A stretch of 41,588 bases of DNA from Nitrosomonadales bacterium (GTDB taxonomy: Bacteria > Pseudomonadota > Gammaproteobacteria > Burkholderiales > Gallionellaceae), in the NCBI GenBank assembly GCA_023259015.1, contig JAHFRC010000011.1:1-41588 (forward strand), given 5' to 3'. Below, piece after piece: positions 1-8,719 of this stretch. Below the pieces are notes generated by a model. It ran no database searches, was not told the origin of the DNA, and saw only the letters and a program-made list of their open reading frames with translations. The translations under genes were made by a program, and so were the position numbers. How positions within the stretch are numbered: position 1 is the stretch's first letter; every line of letters begins with the position of its first letter.

Positions 1-99
1 TATCAACAGGTCTTGGAACCACAGCAGAATTGATGATGGTGTCGTGGCTAATAGGGATAATATTGATATTTGCCATACCCTTGAAAGACGTTGAAACAT
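1..99 (-). CDS. Partial ORF of a downstream gene cassette (runs off left edge)
   Basis: An open frame of 33 codons starts with ATG at 99 and continues without a stop to base 1. The visible peptide begins MFQRLSRVW and is then hydrophobic (residues about 9-28), so it may be a membrane anchor or signal sequence. Its start lies 14 bases after the GTTAGAG half-site of the attC-like structure at 107-169, which is where the first ORF of the next cassette in an integron array is expected. No family can be recognised from so short a fragment. The gene call rests on position and frame openness only. Confidence 0.4.
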   Translation of the reverse strand, partial: MFQRLSRVWQISILSLLATTPSSILLWFQDLLI

Positions 100-106
100 C
101 CGATAC

Positions 107-169
107 CTCTAACGTAAAAGTAAGGGGCTGCGCGCTTTTGCGCAGTCCCACTTGACTGCCGGGTTAGGA
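107..169 (-). other. attC-like integron recombination site
   Basis: Read on the minus strand, this 63-bp segment begins TCCTAAC (169 to 163) and ends GTTAGAG (113 to 107). Between them lie two arms that pair imperfectly: AAGTGGGACTGCGC against GCGCAGCCCCTTACTT, with an AAAAGC-type loop and one or two unpaired bases. This is the R''-L''-L'-R' layout of attC sites. The R'' heptamer TCCTAAC is the exact complement of GTTAGGA found at the other end of the same segment (721 to 715), as expected when the R' end of a circular cassette is carried to the cassette's front. The last base of each core deviates from the GTTRRRY consensus, so the call is probable rather than certain. Confidence 0.55.
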
Positions 170-720
170 TGCCGAGGCCTACGGTCTCTTTTTAGGCTTG
201 GAGGTGTAGTTGTAATCATAGGTAGTGCCGGTATCGTAAACAGGATAAGTCGTGCTCCATGAACCTGGGGGCAAAGCCGGGCCAGTGCCAGATTTGCGCG
301 CTGCCAAAAACTTTTGGATGTTACTTTGAATTGTAGGGTCAGTTATCAAGCCTATTTGCACTGCGAAGCCCAGGTTCTCAGCGGCCTTTTCAACATTGCC
401 TGTCTTGATAATCTCCAATAGCCTCTCATGCTGTGCGCGCACCTCTTGGAGTCGTATGCCCTCCGAAAATCGGCGCTCTTCGAGTTCGCGCTGTGCTTTT
501 CCGTTATACCAAGCAACCCAAGCATTGCTTGCTAAAGCACCTACTGCTGCAACGAGCGCTAGTATGAGAGGTGTGCTTAGACGGTTTCTTTTATGCTCTG
601 CTAAGCGAAGCTGAAAGTCGAGCTCCTTAAGAGCGATTTCGCGTTCGTGAATTAACTGCTCTGAGGGTTCCATGATTCTTGTGTCCGTGAGCTTAAGTGT
701 TAAATGTGCGGGCATCCTAA
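113..720 (-). mobile_element. Putative integron gene cassette (about 608 bp)
   Basis: The segment from the crossover-like G^TTAGGA at 721/720 to the G^TTAGAG at 113/112 has the structure of one integron gene cassette: a single ORF filling nearly all of it, read away from the first core site, followed by an attC-like palindrome. The two junctions share the flanking context ACTTTTACGTTAG / ACTTTACGTTAG. No integron integrase gene is seen in the window, and the DNA to the right of 721 does not fold into an obvious second attC, so this may be the edge of an array or an integrase-less cluster of attC sites. Inference from structure only. Confidence 0.5.
179..715 (-). CDS. Hypothetical cassette-borne protein with one membrane segment
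   Basis: 178 residues with no family recognised. From residue about 15 the protein is a charged alpha-helical stretch (MEPSEQLIHEREIALKEL), followed by one hydrophobic segment (about residues 49-70, TPLILALVAAVGALASNAWV), a second charged helical region rich in Glu/Arg, and a Pro/Tyr/Thr-rich tail ending KPKKRP. This suggests a single-pass membrane protein with flanking coiled coils. The ATG at 715 overlaps the GTTAGGATG core of the cassette boundary and leaves no room for its own Shine-Dalgarno; an internal ATG at 673 is an alternative start with only a weak ribosome site. Small membrane proteins of unknown role are common in integron cassettes. Function unknown. Confidence 0.6.
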   Translation of the reverse strand: MPAHLTLKLTDTRIMEPSEQLIHEREIALKELDFQLRLAEHKRNRLSTPLILALVAAVGALASNAWVAWYNGKAQRELEERRFSEGIRLQEVRAQHERLLEIIKTGNVEKAAENLGFAVQIGLITDPTIQSNIQKFLAARKSGTGPALPPGSWSTTYPVYDTGTTYDYNYTSKPKKRP

Positions 721-816
721 CGTAAAGTAGGCGTCATCGAAAAATATCCACCTATAGGCATTTGTTGCCATAGGTGGAGTTTCATGTCTATAGATGGATA
801 CACGATATCTCCAGTA

Positions 817-1209
817 TCAGGCACGTTTTACCACTCTGTCTGCAAGGCCGAGGGCGCGAACGGCAGAACGAGGGAGGCGCCATAGTTTCAGTTTCGCATC
901 CCAGCGCCCGCCGGCATCCTTGACCTTGTGGCGTAGCGCGGTCTCGGTATAGGTCACGCGCACCAGGTCTTCCGGTACGTCAAATGGGCGCTGGTCAACG
1001 ATAATCTCGACTGTTGTATAGCGCAGCCTTTGTGCGGGGTTTTCGCGGTAGCGGACACACACCAGCGATTCCCCAAACCGTTCAACCAGTCGTCGCGTGC
1101 CAGATACACCCGGCGCCATGCGCTTGATGACGCCTGCCGCCGCCATTTCACCGCCACGCCCGGCGTTTCTGTTCAACGTATCACGGAGGGCAGCCGATTT
1201 ATTTGTCAT
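817..1209 (-). CDS. Conserved hypothetical protein
   Basis: 130 residues from the ATG at 1209, chosen because AGAGGG precedes it by 5 bases; the frame is open back to 1254 and two earlier ATGs exist. The C-terminal half has a pattern resembling small proteins that carry a 'valid only if Lys/Arg plus A-G-G-R-W-D' motif: LRHKVKDAGGRWD followed by KLKLWRLPR and a short helix. The N-terminal half carries LVCVRYRE and TVEIIVDQ strands. Such proteins are frequent in accessory regions of betaproteobacteria, but I do not know a demonstrated function. It is co-directional with the cassette gene to the left, though the intervening 95 bp contain only a CCACCTA/TAGGTGG hairpin and no clear attC. Confidence 0.55.
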   Translation of the reverse strand: MTNKSAALRDTLNRNAGRGGEMAAAGVIKRMAPGVSGTRRLVERFGESLVCVRYRENPAQRLRYTTVEIIVDQRPFDVPEDLVRVTYTETALRHKVKDAGGRWDAKLKLWRLPRSAVRALGLADRVVKRA

Positions 1210-1516
1210 CTCAACCCTCTTCATGAATTTGTCGAACTTAAACAAAAGTACCACGTTGTCTATTTTCAGTGGCAGGGAATATATATCAATATCTCATTGT
1301 TGTCATAACGAAGAATATCTAGATATATATAGGCATATATAGGCTTGGGATAAACAGTCCGGGCTTGAGGGCGAGTTTCCTGTCGAGAATTGCATGAATC
1401 ATGGCGTATCCACCTCTCCCCCAGCCCCTTCACCCGCAAGCACTATTGAGGCTTACATAATTGGTGACAGCACTGCATCTTCCAGAATGGAATCTGGAAA
1501 ATAATAAAATTGCCGC
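1210..1516. other. Intergenic stretch, AT-rich, no gene seen
   Basis: No supported gene is seen here. Around 1310-1345 there is an AT-rich patch in which ATATATAGGC occurs twice in tandem. It could hold a promoter for the minus-strand gene ending at 817, but no clear -35/-10 pair is visible. The remainder, up to the hairpin repeat at 1517, is featureless. Confidence 0.4.
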
Positions 1517-1600
1517 GTCATTCCCGCGAAGGCGGGAATCCAGCAAGGCAAAAATGCCTTTTGTTTAAACCCACTGGATTCCCGCCTTCGCGGGAATGAC
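1517..1600. repeat. R1 hairpin repeat, copy 1 (intergenic)
   Basis: Two 27-bp arms, 1517-1543 (starting GTCATTCCCGCGAAGGCGGG) and 1574-1600, are exact inverted copies separated by 30 bp. Each arm is itself palindromic around CCCGC-GAAG-GCGGG. The same arm pair recurs at 2554-2620, 7631-7700 and 39706-39772, so this is a dispersed, probably mobilisable short element of a type common in many proteobacterial genomes. No ORF lies within it. Confidence 0.9.
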
Positions 1601-1717
1601 GGCGTGTGTGTCGTGAATTATGTAAAGATCAATAAAAGTACGCAATCCGCTATGGGCTGAAGCCCCTGCGCACAGTAAGCCAAAGGCGCCTGCCGCCATA
1701 GAGGTAAAATAGCGGCC

Positions 1718-3538
1718 ATGCTGCGACTCACCGAAATCAAACTTCCGCTCGACCATACCGAAAATGACCTGAAGGCCGCAATACTCGCGCGCCTCGGCAT
1801 TGCTGCGGATGAACTCATCGGCTATTCCATATTTCGGCGCGGTTTCGATGCGCGCAAACCATCCGCGATCCAGTTTGTTTACACACTGGATGTCGAAGTG
1901 AAAAACGAGGCGGCGCTGCTCCAGCGCGTAGCGCCCCTCCGATACGATGGAGCGAAATCTACCGGTTCCAGAGGAGGTGCGCGGCGGCAGTTCCCGCAAT
2001 CTGCCGGCTCCGCCAGTAACGTGTCACTGCCGCACATTTCACCCACGCCGGATACTACCTATCGTTTTGTCGCGCAAGCGCCGGGAAATTTAACCGAACG
2101 TCCCGTCGTGATCGGCGCCGGGCCGTGCGGAATTTTTGCCGGGCTGATTCTGGTGCAGATGGGTTTTAAGCCCATCATGCTGGAACGCGGCAAGGCCGTG
2201 CGCGAGCGCACCAAGGATACATGGGGATTATGGCGCGAAGGCAAGCTCGACCCTGAATCGAATGTGCAGTTCGGCGAGGGCGGCGCGGGGACGTTTTCCG
2301 ACGGCAAGCTGCACAGCCAGATCAAGGATCCAAAGCATTACGGGCGCAAGGTGCTCACAGAGTTCGTCAAAGCGGGTGCGCCGGAAGAAATCCTTTACGT
2401 GAGCAAGCCGCACATCGGCACGTTCCGGCTGGTGGGCATGGTGGAACAAATGCGCCACACCATCGAATCATTAGGCGGCGAGTTTCGTTTCCAGAGCCGC
2501 GTTACCGATCTCATCATTAGCGATGGCTCCAACGATCAAACAATTCTTGCAACGTCGTTCCCGCGAAGGCGGGAACCCAGTTTAATAAAACCGCTGGATT
2601 CCCGCCTTCGCGGGAATGACAATTCTTTAGAAGTTGCCAATAGGCAGGTGTGCGGCGTGGTGCTGGCGAATGGCGAGCATATCGCAAGCCACCATGTGGT
2701 GCTGGCCATCGGTCACAGCGCACGCGACACCTTCGAGATGCTGCACCAGCGCGGCGTGTACCTGGAAGCCAAACCATTTTCCATCGGCTTGCGCATTGAG
2801 CATCCGCAGAGCTTGATCGACCGCGCGCGCTTCGGCAAGAACGCGGGCAATCCACTGCTCGGCTCCGCCGATTACAAGCTGGTGCACCACTGCAAGAATG
2901 GCCGCTCGGTATACAGTTTCTGCATGTGCCCCGGCGGCACGGTGGTGGCGGCGACCTCCGAGGAGGGCGGCGTGGTCACCAACGGCATGAGCCAGTATTC
3001 GCGCAACGAGCGCAATGCCAACAGCGGCATCGTGGTGGGCGTCACCCCCCAGGATTATCCGGGCGATGTGCTGGCAGGCGTTGAGTTCCAGCGGCGATGG
3101 GAAGCACGCGCGTTCGAGCTGGGCGGAAAAAATTATTGCGCGCCGGCGCAACTGGTCGGTGATTTTCTCGCAGGCCATCCCTCTGCATTTCTTGGAACAG
3201 TTGTGCCGTCCTACACGCCCGGCGTGCACCTGACCGACCTTTCCACCGCACTGCCGGATTACGCCATCGCCGCGATACGCGAAGCCATTCCCGCCTTCGG
3301 CAAGCAGATCAAGGGTTTTGCGATGGCCGACGCCGTGCTCACCGGCGTGGAGACGCGCACCTCTTCGCCGGTGCGCATCACGCGTAATGAGGGCTGCCAA
3401 AGCCTGAATACGGCGGGGCTTTATCCGGCGGGGGAGGGGGCGGGTTATGCGGGTGGGATTCTTTCCGCCGCAGTGGATGGAATCCAAGTCGCCGAGGCGG
3501 TGGCTCTGGACATCATGCGCAGTGCCGGGAAAAAGTAG
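1718..3538 (+). CDS. COG2509-type FAD-dependent dehydrogenase with two inserted repeat elements
   Basis: 606-residue flavoprotein. A short N-terminal domain (about 1-75, LRLTEIKLPLDHTENDLKA) precedes a Rossmann FAD-binding motif VIGAGPCGIFAG near residue 131. Further conserved stretches are FGEGGAGTFSDGKL (about 187-200) and a C-terminal GLYPAGEGAGYAGGI (about 570). This arrangement matches the uncharacterised FAD-dependent dehydrogenases of COG2509; the substrate is unknown. The protein is longer than expected because two repeat elements sit in frame. Bases 1931-2033 add about 34 residues before the conserved PTPDTTYRFVAQAP, and bases 2554-2620 add a segment containing FPRRREP and SRLRGND within the substrate-domain region. 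Both keep the frame open. It converges on nnrD with one base between the stop codons. Confidence 0.85.
   Translation: MLRLTEIKLPLDHTENDLKAAILARLGIAADELIGYSIFRRGFDARKPSAIQFVYTLDVEVKNEAALLQRVAPLRYDGAKSTGSRGGARRQFPQSAGSASNVSLPHISPTPDTTYRFVAQAPGNLTERPVVIGAGPCGIFAGLILVQMGFKPIMLERGKAVRERTKDTWGLWREGKLDPESNVQFGEGGAGTFSDGKLHSQIKDPKHYGRKVLTEFVKAGAPEEILYVSKPHIGTFRLVGMVEQMRHTIESLGGEFRFQSRVTDLIISDGSNDQTILATSFPRRREPSLIKPLDSRLRGNDNSLEVANRQVCGVVLANGEHIASHHVVLAIGHSARDTFEMLHQRGVYLEAKPFSIGLRIEHPQSLIDRARFGKNAGNPLLGSADYKLVHHCKNGRSVYSFCMCPGGTVVAATSEEGGVVTNGMSQYSRNERNANSGIVVGVTPQDYPGDVLAGVEFQRRWEARAFELGGKNYCAPAQLVGDFLAGHPSAFLGTVVPSYTPGVHLTDLSTALPDYAIAAIREAIPAFGKQIKGFAMADAVLTGVETRTSSPVRITRNEGCQSLNTAGLYPAGEGAGYAGGILSAAVDGIQVAEAVALDIMRSAGKK
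1931..2033 (-). repeat. R2 repeat inside the COG2509 gene
   Basis: The reverse complement of this 103-bp segment matches 8476-8579 inside purL along its length. Shared blocks include ACACGTTAC, AGCCGGCAG, TTGCGGGA and, at the far end, TATCGGAG/TGTCGGAG in equivalent positions, with scattered substitutions. It is internally palindromic (GCGGCAGT against ACTGCCGCC). Here it is read through in the antisense orientation relative to purL and adds about 34 residues to the host protein without a stop. Confidence 0.75.
2554..2620. repeat. R1 hairpin repeat, copy 2 (inside a coding sequence)
   Basis: Arms 2554-2580 and 2594-2620 are the same inverted 27-mers as at 1517-1600 with two substitutions, and a 13-bp centre. 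The copy lies within the flavoprotein gene and is translated as part of it. The octamer CAATTCTT occurs at 2541-2548 and again at 2620-2627 and could be a target duplication, although the left copy stands 5 bp off the arm. Confidence 0.85.
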
Positions 3539-3539
3539 C

Positions 3540-4454
3540 TTACCCTGGATAACTCGCCCACTGGTTTGACAGCCAGCGCGCCCATTCGGTTATCTCCGTT
3601 GCCGTCATGCCGACAGCAATACCATTTTCCTGCAGCGCATCGCCCGCCGCGCCGTGCAGATGCACAGCCAGCAGCAGCGCCTGATCCGCATCCAATCCTT
3701 GCGCGATGAAGGCGGCGATCATGCCGGTCAGCACATCGCCCATGCCGGGCCCGCTCATGCCGGGGTTGCCGGTTTTGTTCAGATACGTTTTTCCGTCGCG
3801 GGTGACGCACACGCTATCCGCGCCTTTCAGCACGACGGCGCAATGCAGCTTCTGTGCGAGTTGCCGTGCGCATGCGGCGCGCGCGGCCTGCACTTGTTTC
3901 GTGCTTGTGCCAAGCAGGCGCGAAGTTTCACCTGGGTGCGGGGTAATCGCTGTGGCAGCCTTGCGCACGCGCAGGTCTTCCTGCAAATCGGTATGGCGGG
4001 CGAGCAGGTTGAGCGCATCGGCATCCAGCACCAGCGCGGCATCTGTCTTGAGCGCCTGGTACAGGATTTTCTGCGCCGCCATGTCCTGGCCCATGCCGCA
4101 ACCGATGGCCAGCACATCCAGGTTGGGCAGGCGTAGCGCATCTTGTGCGCTGTGCAGCATCAATTCCGGTTGCTGCAAATCCACCAGCGGCGCATTGCCC
4201 GCAAGCAACCCCACATGCACGCAACCCGCACCCAGCTTGAGCGCGGCGCGCGCGGCCAGCAGCGGCGCGCCAATCATGCCGCTGGCGCCGCCGATCACGG
4301 CCACCGTGCCGAACATGCCTTTGTGGCTGTCGCGCGGGCGCGGCTTGAGGAAAGCGGCAACCTGTTTCTGCGAGAGGGTGGCGGCAAAGCCGCCGGGCAC
4401 ACGTCGGCGTACCCCTTGCGGGTGTTCGGTGATAGTGGGAATGCGTTGGCTCAT
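3540..4454 (-). CDS. nnrD: ADP/ATP-dependent (S)-NAD(P)H-hydrate dehydratase
   Basis: 304 residues from the ATG at 4454 (MSQRIPTITEH); the frame extends upstream but that extension reads through the promoter side of purL. The protein is the ribokinase-like YjeF C-terminal domain that repairs hydrated NADH/NADPH using ADP or ATP. Diagnostic stretches are GGASGMIGAPLLAARAAL, GCGMGQD, LDADALNLLA, TPHPGETSRLLG and the nucleotide-binding GNPGMSGPGMGDVLTGMIAAF near the C-terminus. The NnrE epimerase domain, fused in E. coli, is absent here, so this is a stand-alone dehydratase; an epimerase would have to be elsewhere. Divergent from purL with a 71-bp interval. Confidence 0.9.
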   Translation of the reverse strand: MSQRIPTITEHPQGVRRRVPGGFAATLSQKQVAAFLKPRPRDSHKGMFGTVAVIGGASGMIGAPLLAARAALKLGAGCVHVGLLAGNAPLVDLQQPELMLHSAQDALRLPNLDVLAIGCGMGQDMAAQKILYQALKTDAALVLDADALNLLARHTDLQEDLRVRKAATAITPHPGETSRLLGTSTKQVQAARAACARQLAQKLHCAVVLKGADSVCVTRDGKTYLNKTGNPGMSGPGMGDVLTGMIAAFIAQGLDADQALLLAVHLHGAAGDALQENGIAVGMTATEITEWARWLSNQWASYPG

Positions 4455-4486
4455 GTGGGTAGTCCCGGCTTGGCAGAGGCGCATAG

Positions 4487-4492
4487 TATAAT
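4487..4492 (+). promoter_or_regulatory. Probable -10 box of purL
   Basis: A perfect TATAAT lies 33 bases before the chosen purL ATG (4526). A TTGGCA at 4470-4475 is too close (11-bp spacer) to be its -35, so the promoter is supported by the -10 alone. Confidence 0.4.
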
Positions 4493-4525
4493 TGCACTTT
4501 GTCATTTCACCTTATTTTGTCATTC

Positions 4526-7500
4526 ATGTTCCGAGTCTCCGCCGGTAAAGCCGCCCTCTCAAGCTTCCGCCTCGAAAAACTGCGCGCCGCCATGAAGGAT
4601 GTCGCGCCCGATGTGGCGCTGGCGGACACGCGCCACTGGTATTTCGTCGAATTGAAGTCGGCATTGCAGGAACAGCAGGGCGCACTGCTGGATCGCCTGC
4701 TCGGCCTGGATGAAACGGCGGGTGAACCGGATGGCGCAACGAATATGGAACGGCTGTTAGCGGTGCCGCGCCTCGGCACGATATCGCCGTGGTCGTCCAA
4801 GGCCACCGACATCGCGCAGCATTGCGCGCTGCCCATGGTGGAACGCATCGAGCGCGGCGTGGCGTATTACTTCAATACCAGAAACGGCAAGGAACTGAGC
4901 AAAGCGGAGATGAAGGCGCTGTTGCCGCTGCTGCATGACCGCATGACCGAATCTGTCCTGAGTAGTATCGATGGCGTGGCGGAAAAGATTTTCAGGCACG
5001 GCACGCCGCAGCCACTCAACAGCGTAGATATCATCAGAGGCGGCAAAGCCGCTCTGGAAGCGGCCAACCGCGAGATGGGGCTGGCGCTCTCCCCTGATGA
5101 AGTTGATTATCTGGTGGAGAATTTCCAGAAACTGAAACGCAACCCCACCGACGTCGAATTGATGATGTTCGCGCAAGCGAATTCAGAGCATTGCCGCCAC
5201 AAGATATTCAACGCGGATTGGGTGATCGACGGCGAGCAGCAGGCCATGTCGTTATTTGCCATGATCCGTAACACGCACAAGCTGCATCCGCAAGGAACCG
5301 TGGTAGCGTACTCCGACAACTCTTCCGTCATCGAAGGCGCCGTGATCGAGCGCTTTTATCCGCGCGCCGACGGCGGCTATGCTTACAGCGAAGAGCTGAC
5401 GCATACGCTGATGAAGGTGGAAACGCACAACCATCCCACCGCCATCGCACCGTTTGCCGGTGCGGCCACGGGCGCGGGCGGCGAGATACGCGACGAAGGT
5501 GCGACGGGCACAGGCTCCAAGCCCAAGGCGGGGTTGACCGGGTTTTCGGTTTCCAACCTGAACATCCCCGGCTTCGAACAGCCGTGGGAAGTTGATGCCT
5601 ACGGCAAGCCGGGGCGCATCGCCTCCCCCCTGCAAATCATGCTCGACGGCCCCATCGGCGGCGCGGCATTCAACAATGAATTCGGACGCCCCAACCTCGC
5701 CGGTTATTTCCGCACTTTCGAGGAAAATATCAACGGCGAGATGCGCGGCTACCACAAGCCCATCATGCTGGCGGGCGGCGTCGGCAACATTGCGGCGCAG
5801 CACACGCACAAACACCTGTTGCCGCAGGGCGCGCTGCTGATTCAGTTGGGCGGCCCCGGCATGTTGATCGGCCTGGGCGGCGGCGCGGCTTCCAGCATGG
5901 ACACCGGCGCGAATACGGAGAATCTCGATTTCGATTCGGTGCAGCGCGGCAATCCCGAGATGCAGCGCCGCGCGCAGGAAGTGATAGACCGCTGCTGGCA
6001 GATGGGCGACAACAATCCCATCCTGTCGATCCACGATGTAGGTGCGGGCGGCATTTCCAACGCATTGCCGGAGCTGGTGCACGGCGGCGGCAAGGGCGCA
6101 CGCTTCGAACTGCGCGCGGCGCCGAGTGAAGAACACGGCATGTCGCCGATGCAGATATGGAGCAACGAGGCGCAGGAGCGCTATGTGCTGGCGATTGCGC
6201 CGCAGCGCCTTCCGGAATTCGAGTCGCTGTGCGAGCGCGAACGCTGCCCGTTCGCGGTGCTGGGACAGGCGATAGACGACGACCGCCTGATCGTGCATGA
6301 CGGGCTGTACAAAAATAATGCGGTGGACATGCCGCTGTCCGTGCTGCTCGGCAAGCCGCCGAAGATGACGCGCAAGGTGCAGCGCGAAACGGTGCAATTG
6401 CCTGCCTTCGACGCGAGCAGGATCGATTTGAAAGAAGCCATCGAGCGCGTGTTGCGTCTGCCTTCCGTTGCCGACAAGGCCTTCCTCATCAGCATCGGCG
6501 ACCGCACCGTGGGCGGCATGACTGCGCGCGACCAGATGGTCGGTCCGTGGCAGGTGCCGGTGGCGGACGTGGCGGTGACGCTGCTGGGCTACAACACTTA
6601 TCGCGGCGAGGCGTTTGCGCTGGGCGAGCGCACGCCGCTGGCAGTACTCAACGCCCCGGCTTCCGGACGCATGGCGGTGGGTGAGGCGATCACCAATATT
6701 GCCGCCGCGCGCATCGAAAAAATCGGGGACATCAAACTTTCCGCCAACTGGATGGCGGCTGCCGGGCATCACGGCGAAGACGCCGCGCTGTTCGACACCG
6801 TCAGGGCGGTGGGCATGGAGCTGTGCCCGCAACTCGGTATCAGCATTCCGGTGGGCAAGGATTCGATGTCGATGAAGACTGCATGGACGGGGGGTGAAAA
6901 GCGCAAAGAAGTCACCGCCCCCCTGTCGCTCATCGTCTCCGCCTTCGCGCCATGCGTGGACGCGCGCCAGACGCTCACGCCGCAACTTGCCGCCGATCCA
7001 GACACCATGCTGCTGCTGTTCGACCTGGGCCGTGGCAAAAATCGCATGGGCGGTTCGGCGCTGGCGCAGGTGTACAAGCAGGCCGGCAATACCGCGCCGG
7101 ATGTGGACGATGCGCGGCAGCTCAAGAAATTCTTCGAACTAGTCCAGCGTTTCAATGCGGAAGGAAAATTGCTGGCCTACCACGACCGCTCCGATGGCGG
7201 GCTGTTCGCCGCATTGTGCGAGATGGCATTCGCTTCGCACATCGGGCTGGATATCAACCTGGACGAGTTGAAGGGTGATGCCATCAGTGTCCTGTTTAAC
7301 GAAGAACTTGGTGCGCTGGTACAAGTGCGCCGTAGCGACCTCGCGGAAATTTTCGTGCGCTGCGACGAAGCCGGCCTGGAGGCGATACACGAAGTGGCGG
7401 CGCTGAATACCAGCGGTACAATTGAAATCAGACGCGGCGGCAACACGCTGTTCAGCGAAAATGCCATCGCGCTGCAACGCATCTGGTCGGAGACGACTTA

Positions 7501-8635
7501 CCAGATGCAGAAGCTGCGCGACAACCCCGCCTGTGCGCAGCAGGAATACGACAAGATACTCGATGCCCTTGATCCGGGGCTGCATGTAAAGCTGACTTAT
7601 GATTTGAACGAGGATCCATTTCAGGATGCCGTCATTCCCGCGAAAGCGGGAATCCAGCTTGTTGTTAATTCAACTGGACTCCCGCTTTCGCGGGAGCGAC
7701 AAAAAATAGGTGTGCGCCCCAAGATCGCCATCCTGCGCGAGCAAGGCGTGAACGGCCATGTGGAAATGGCCGCCGCCTTCGACCGCGCCGCTTTCGCCGC
7801 GGTGGATGTGCACATGAGCGACATCATCAGCGGCCGCGTCAAACTGGCCGATTTTAAAGGCTTTGCAGCTTGCGGCGGATTTTCTTATGGCGATGTATTG
7901 GGTGCGGGTGAGGGCTGGGCCAAATCCATCCTGTTCAACCCGAGGGCACGCGACGAATTCGAGGCGTTCTTTAAACGCAATGACACCTTTGCTCTGGGCG
8001 TGTGCAATGGCTGCCAGATGATGAGCAACCTGCACGAAATCATTCCCGGTGCGGAGCATTGGGCGCACTTCGCACGCAACCAGTCGGAACAATTCGAGGC
8101 GCGCTTCGTGATGGTGGAAGTGCAGCAGTCGCCCTCTATTTTCTTCGACGGAATGGCAGGCAGCCGCATGCCCATCGTCGTTTCGCACGGCGAAGGTTAC
8201 GCCGATTTTAGTTCCGACATCACGCCCGCAAGCGGACATGAGTCTTCACTGAAACTTCGTTTTAGCAGCGAGAAGAAACTGCAAGCTGCGCAGCCGCTGG
8301 TCACGTTGCGTTATGTGGACAACAGCGGAAAAATCACCGAAGCCTATCCGCTCAACCCCAACGGCTCGCCGCAAGGCATCACCGGCCTGACCACGCCGGA
8401 CGGCCGCTTTTCGATCATGATGCCGCATCCGGAGCGCGTGTTCCGCGCCGTGCAGAATTCCTGGTATCCGAAAGAGCGGCAGTTGCGACACGTTACCGGC
8501 GAAGCCGGCAGCTTGCGGGAGCAACTGCCCAGCCGCTCCTCCCGCACCGAAGGGCTTTGCCCCACCGTGTCGGAGCGGCAAGAAAACGGCGTGTGGCTGA
8601 GGATGTTCCAGAATGCGCGGAAGTGGGTTGGGTAA
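4526..8635 (+). CDS. purL: Phosphoribosylformylglycinamidine synthase, large single-chain type
   Basis: Converts FGAR, glutamine and ATP to FGAM in purine synthesis. The start at 4526 ([19 protein letters not shown]) matches the usual N-terminus; the frame is open 9 codons further. Features in order: N-terminal PurS-like domain; linker with [10 protein letters not shown] (about 220); catalytic [19 protein letters not shown] (about 300); second AIRS half with [14 protein letters not shown] (about 660); C-terminal class I glutaminase with nucleophile Cys in GVCNGCQMM (about 1155) and MPHPERVFR. The predicted 1369 residues exceed the roughly 1295 of E. coli. The excess is largely explained by an R1 repeat (7631-7700) in the linker before [20 protein letters not shown] and an R2 repeat (8476-8579) between SWYPKE and ENGVWLRMF near the C-terminus. 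Both are in frame, so the enzyme is probably still functional. Confidence 0.95.
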   Translation: MFRVSAGKAALSSFRLEKLRAAMKDVAPDVALADTRHWYFVELKSALQEQQGALLDRLLGLDETAGEPDGATNMERLLAVPRLGTISPWSSKATDIAQHCALPMVERIERGVAYYFNTRNGKELSKAEMKALLPLLHDRMTESVLSSIDGVAEKIFRHGTPQPLNSVDIIRGGKAALEAANREMGLALSPDEVDYLVENFQKLKRNPTDVELMMFAQANSEHCRHKIFNADWVIDGEQQAMSLFAMIRNTHKLHPQGTVVAYSDNSSVIEGAVIERFYPRADGGYAYSEELTHTLMKVETHNHPTAIAPFAGAATGAGGEIRDEGATGTGSKPKAGLTGFSVSNLNIPGFEQPWEVDAYGKPGRIASPLQIMLDGPIGGAAFNNEFGRPNLAGYFRTFEENINGEMRGYHKPIMLAGGVGNIAAQHTHKHLLPQGALLIQLGGPGMLIGLGGGAASSMDTGANTENLDFDSVQRGNPEMQRRAQEVIDRCWQMGDNNPILSIHDVGAGGISNALPELVHGGGKGARFELRAAPSEEHGMSPMQIWSNEAQERYVLAIAPQRLPEFESLCERERCPFAVLGQAIDDDRLIVHDGLYKNNAVDMPLSVLLGKPPKMTRKVQRETVQLPAFDASRIDLKEAIERVLRLPSVADKAFLISIGDRTVGGMTARDQMVGPWQVPVADVAVTLLGYNTYRGEAFALGERTPLAVLNAPASGRMAVGEAITNIAAARIEKIGDIKLSANWMAAAGHHGEDAALFDTVRAVGMELCPQLGISIPVGKDSMSMKTAWTGGEKRKEVTAPLSLIVSAFAPCVDARQTLTPQLAADPDTMLLLFDLGRGKNRMGGSALAQVYKQAGNTAPDVDDARQLKKFFELVQRFNAEGKLLAYHDRSDGGLFAALCEMAFASHIGLDINLDELKGDAISVLFNEELGALVQVRRSDLAEIFVRCDEAGLEAIHEVAALNTSGTIEIRRGGNTLFSENAIALQRIWSETTYQMQKLRDNPACAQQEYDKILDALDPGLHVKLTYDLNEDPFQDAVIPAKAGIQLVVNSTGLPLSRERQKIGVRPKIAILREQGVNGHVEMAAAFDRAAFAAVDVHMSDIISGRVKLADFKGFAACGGFSYGDVLGAGEGWAKSILFNPRARDEFEAFFKRNDTFALGVCNGCQMMSNLHEIIPGAEHWAHFARNQSEQFEARFVMVEVQQSPSIFFDGMAGSRMPIVVSHGEGYADFSSDITPASGHESSLKLRFSSEKKLQAAQPLVTLRYVDNSGKITEAYPLNPNGSPQGITGLTTPDGRFSIMMPHPERVFRAVQNSWYPKERQLRHVTGEAGSLREQLPSRSSRTEGLCPTVSERQENGVWLRMFQNARKWVG
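7631..7700. repeat. R1 hairpin repeat, copy 3 (in the purL interdomain linker)
   Basis: Arms 7631-7657 and 7674-7700 are the R1 inverted 27-mers with a GAAAGC variant of the hairpin tip (compensated on both sides of each small palindrome) and a 16-bp centre. It is translated as part of PurL, giving VIPAKAGIQ and LPLSRER, between the synthase and glutaminase domains. Confidence 0.85.
8476..8579 (+). repeat. R2 repeat inside purL
   Basis: A 104-bp segment whose sequence matches the reverse complement of 1931-2033. It is partly palindromic (GCGGCAGTTGC against GCAACTGCC, GCCGGC core). Its translation adds about 35 residues just before the final [10 protein letters not shown] of PurL. Two copies are seen in the window, both inside coding sequences. 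Confidence 0.75.
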
Positions 8636-8719
8636 CAGTCTGCTATTGGAAATTTCTTGATTCGGTGAGGTAAGCCTCCGCCTTTGCGGGGGAGATTTTA
8701 CATTTCGTCTGGAGTTGTC

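Noticed and set aside
721-816. Second attC or an attI site right of the cassette
   Set aside because: Only the ACTTTACGTTAG half is present; the stretch contains a CCACCTA/TAGGTGG hairpin but no matching R'' core, and no integrase gene lies beyond.
1565-1999. 144-codon minus-strand open frame overlapping the flavoprotein start
   Set aside because: It reads the antisense of the flavoprotein N-terminus and of the R1/R2 repeats; its similarity to the PurL tail insert is due to R2, not to a protein family.
4470-4475. TTGGCA as the -35 of the purL promoter
   Set aside because: Only 11 bp from the TATAAT, too close for a sigma-70 promoter.
5252-6985. 577-codon minus-strand open frame inside purL
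   Set aside because: Arg/His-rich shadow of a GC-rich gene; the plus strand encodes conserved PurL motifs throughout.
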